The notes beneath the pieces were generated by a model. The model had not been told where the DNA came from. It worked only from the letters and a program-made list of their open reading frames with translations, and made no database searches. A stretch of DNA of 22,516 nucleotides from Alsobacter sp964544365 (lineage in GTDB: Bacteria; Pseudomonadota; Alphaproteobacteria; Rhizobiales; Beijerinckiaceae), in contig CAZJCW010000044.1 of NCBI GenBank assembly GCA_964544365.1, positions 1-22,516 on the forward strand, read 5' to 3'. The translations under genes were made by a program, and so were the position numbers. Below, piece by piece: positions 21,173 to 22,516 of this stretch (positions within the stretch are counted from its first letter, which is position 1; every line of letters starts with the position of its first letter).

Positions 21173-22516
21173 ATGGCTGCGCCTCCTCTTCTTCTGCTCC
21201 AGGACATCCGGCTCACATTCGGCGGCACGCCGCTCATCACGGGCGCGGACTTGTCCGTTTCCCCGGGGGAACGGCTTTGCCTCGTCGGCCGCAACGGCTC
21301 CGGCAAGTCGACGCTGCTGCGCATCGCCGCCGGCCTCATCGAGGCGGATGGCGGGACGCGGTTCGCGCAGCCGGGGGCGACGATCCGCTACCTGCCGCAG
21401 GAGCCCGACTTCGGCGGCTTTCCCACGGCGCTCGCCTATGTCGAGGCGGGCCTCGGCCCCGGCGACGATCCGTACCGGGCGCTCTACCTGCTCAACGAAC
21501 TCGGCCTGACCGGGGACGAGGACCCGTCCCGCCTGTCGGGGGGAGAGGCGCGCCGCGCCGCGCTGGCCCGCGTGCTGGCGCCCGAGCCCGACATTCTCCT
21601 GCTCGACGAGCCGACGAACCATCTCGACCTGCCGGCGATCGAATGGCTGGAAAGCGAGATCAAGGGCCTGCGATCCGCCCTCGTCCTCATCAGCCACGAC
21701 CGCCGCTTCCTCGAGAACCTGTCGCGCGCGACCGTCTGGCTCGACCGCGGCCGGACGCGCCGCATGGAACAGGGCTTCGCCCAGTTCGAGGCGTGGCGCG
21801 ACGAGGTGCTCGCGCAGGAGGAGCAGGAGGCCCACAAACTCGACCGGCGGATCGTCGCGGAGGAGCACTGGGTGCGCTACGGAGTCACGGCGCGGCGCAA
21901 GCGCAACGTCCGCCGCATGGCCGAGCTCGCAACGCTGCGCCAGGACCGCGACGGCCGCCGTCGCGCGGCCGGCAACGTGAAGCTCTCCGTCAGCGAAGGC
22001 GACGTCTCGGGCAAGCTCGTCGTCGAGGCGGAGGGCATCGCCAAGCGCTACGGCGACGTGGCCGTCGTCGACGATTTCTCCATCCGCATCCTGCGCGGCG
22101 ACCGCGTCGGACTGGTGGGTNNNNNNNNNNGCTGGTGAAGATGCTCACCGGCCAGCTCGCCCCCGACGAGGGCCGGATCCGGCACGGCGCGAACCTGCAG
22201 ATGGTCACCCTCGACCAGAGCCGCGACAGCCTCGACCCGGCGGTGGGCCTCGCCGAGACGCTCACCGGCGGACGCGGCGACACCATCGAGGTGGCCGGCC
22301 AGCGCAAGCATGTGATGAGCTACATGAAGGACTTCCTGTTCCAGCCCGAACAGGCGCGCACGCCGGTTGGCGTTCTCTCCGGCGGCGAGCGCGGTCGCCT
22401 CGTGCTCGCGCGGGCGCTGGCGCAGCCCTCCAACCTGCTCGTGCTCGACGAGCCGACCAACGATCTCGACCTCGAGACGCTCGACATGCTGCAGGAGATG
22501 CTGGCCGACTATCAGG
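21173..22516 (+). CDS. ABC-F family ATPase (Uup-like), 3' partial and interrupted by an N gap
   Basis: Start of a soluble ABC-F protein with two ATPase domains and no membrane segments. These proteins act on the ribosome. Domain 1: Walker A GRNGSGKST (about residue 38), signature LSGGEARRAALARVL (about 121), Walker B ILLLDEPTNHLD (about 141). The interdomain linker with RIVAEEHWVRYG and RRKRNVRRMAEL is of the Uup kind. Domain 2 begins GDRVGLVG, then ten Ns, then LVKMLTG, signature LSGGERGRLVLARAL and Walker B LLVLDEPTNDLD, and runs off the window. The frame before the Ns hits a stop just after them; the frame after them is shifted by +2, best explained by a wrongly sized gap. The ATG at 21173 lies 46 bases after the MFS stop; this is probably a separate housekeeping gene. 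Confidence 0.88.
22121..22130. other. Assembly gap (10 Ns)
   Basis: Ten undetermined bases inside the ABC-F gene, between codons for GLVG and LVKMLTG. The missing piece must encode the second Walker A (expected PNGxGKTT), about eight codons less one base, so the true gap is predicted to be near 23 bases. Ten is incompatible with an open frame. Confidence 0.9.

Noticed and set aside
17848..21339. Minus-strand open frame of 1163 codons, with others of 758 and 746 codons at 4890-7166 and 11858-14098
   Set aside because: These lie opposite well-recognised genes, have repetitive Arg/Gly/Asp/His-rich translations with no motifs, and are expected when third positions are almost all G or C.
22131..22138. 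Stop codon in the ABC-F gene right after the Ns, suggesting a pseudogene
   Set aside because: The shifted frame continues with intact signature and Walker B motifs, so a mis-sized assembly gap explains it better.

Overview
The window is a strongly GC-rich, tightly packed stretch with all genes on the plus strand. G or C dominates third codon positions, neighbouring genes overlap by 1 to 8 bases, and the solute-binding proteins carry Tat signals. Fused double-ATPase peptide-type ABC transporters and a two-gene indolepyruvate oxidoreductase also fit an alphaproteobacterium, probably a metabolically versatile soil or water organism. That placement is inferred from gene style; there is no rRNA or other marker gene.

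Region 1 (1-8637) looks like a catabolic operon. It encodes a flavin-dependent monooxygenase of the luciferase-like class (5' end outside the window), its likely flavin reductase, an HpcH/HpaI-type aldolase, a small stand-alone V4R-domain protein and a GlcD-type FAD 2-hydroxyacid dehydrogenase. A cyclase-family metal hydrolase (KynB/isatin hydrolase type) and the two subunits of a thiamine-pyrophosphate, iron-sulfur 2-oxoacid:ferredoxin oxidoreductase of the indolepyruvate type follow. A workable reading is oxygenation and hydrolytic ring opening of an imported compound, oxidation of a 2-hydroxyacid to a 2-oxoacid, oxidative decarboxylation to an acyl-CoA, and an aldol cleavage step. The substrate is not identified by the sequence.

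Region 2 (8673-14068) and region 3 (14228-19923) are two complete peptide/opine/nickel-family ABC importers. Each has the same gene order: Tat-exported solute-binding protein, DppB-type permease, DppC-type permease, fused DppD-DppF ATPase. The proteins of the two modules are clearly different, so they probably import different ligands. Each binding-protein gene is followed by strong GC-rich stem-loops before its permease genes, which would give more binding protein than membrane components. A 17-bp imperfect inverted repeat lies between the two modules.

Region 4 (19930-22516) holds an MFS transporter placed 6 bases after the second ATPase, then the start of an ABC-F (Uup-like) ATPase. The ABC-F gene is interrupted by a run of ten Ns that falls on its second Walker A motif and runs off the window end. 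No gene-free stretch exceeds 300 bases; the longest gaps are about 160 bases, on either side of the second binding-protein gene. I see no tRNA, rRNA, CRISPR array, insertion sequence or phage gene, and no promoter I can defend.
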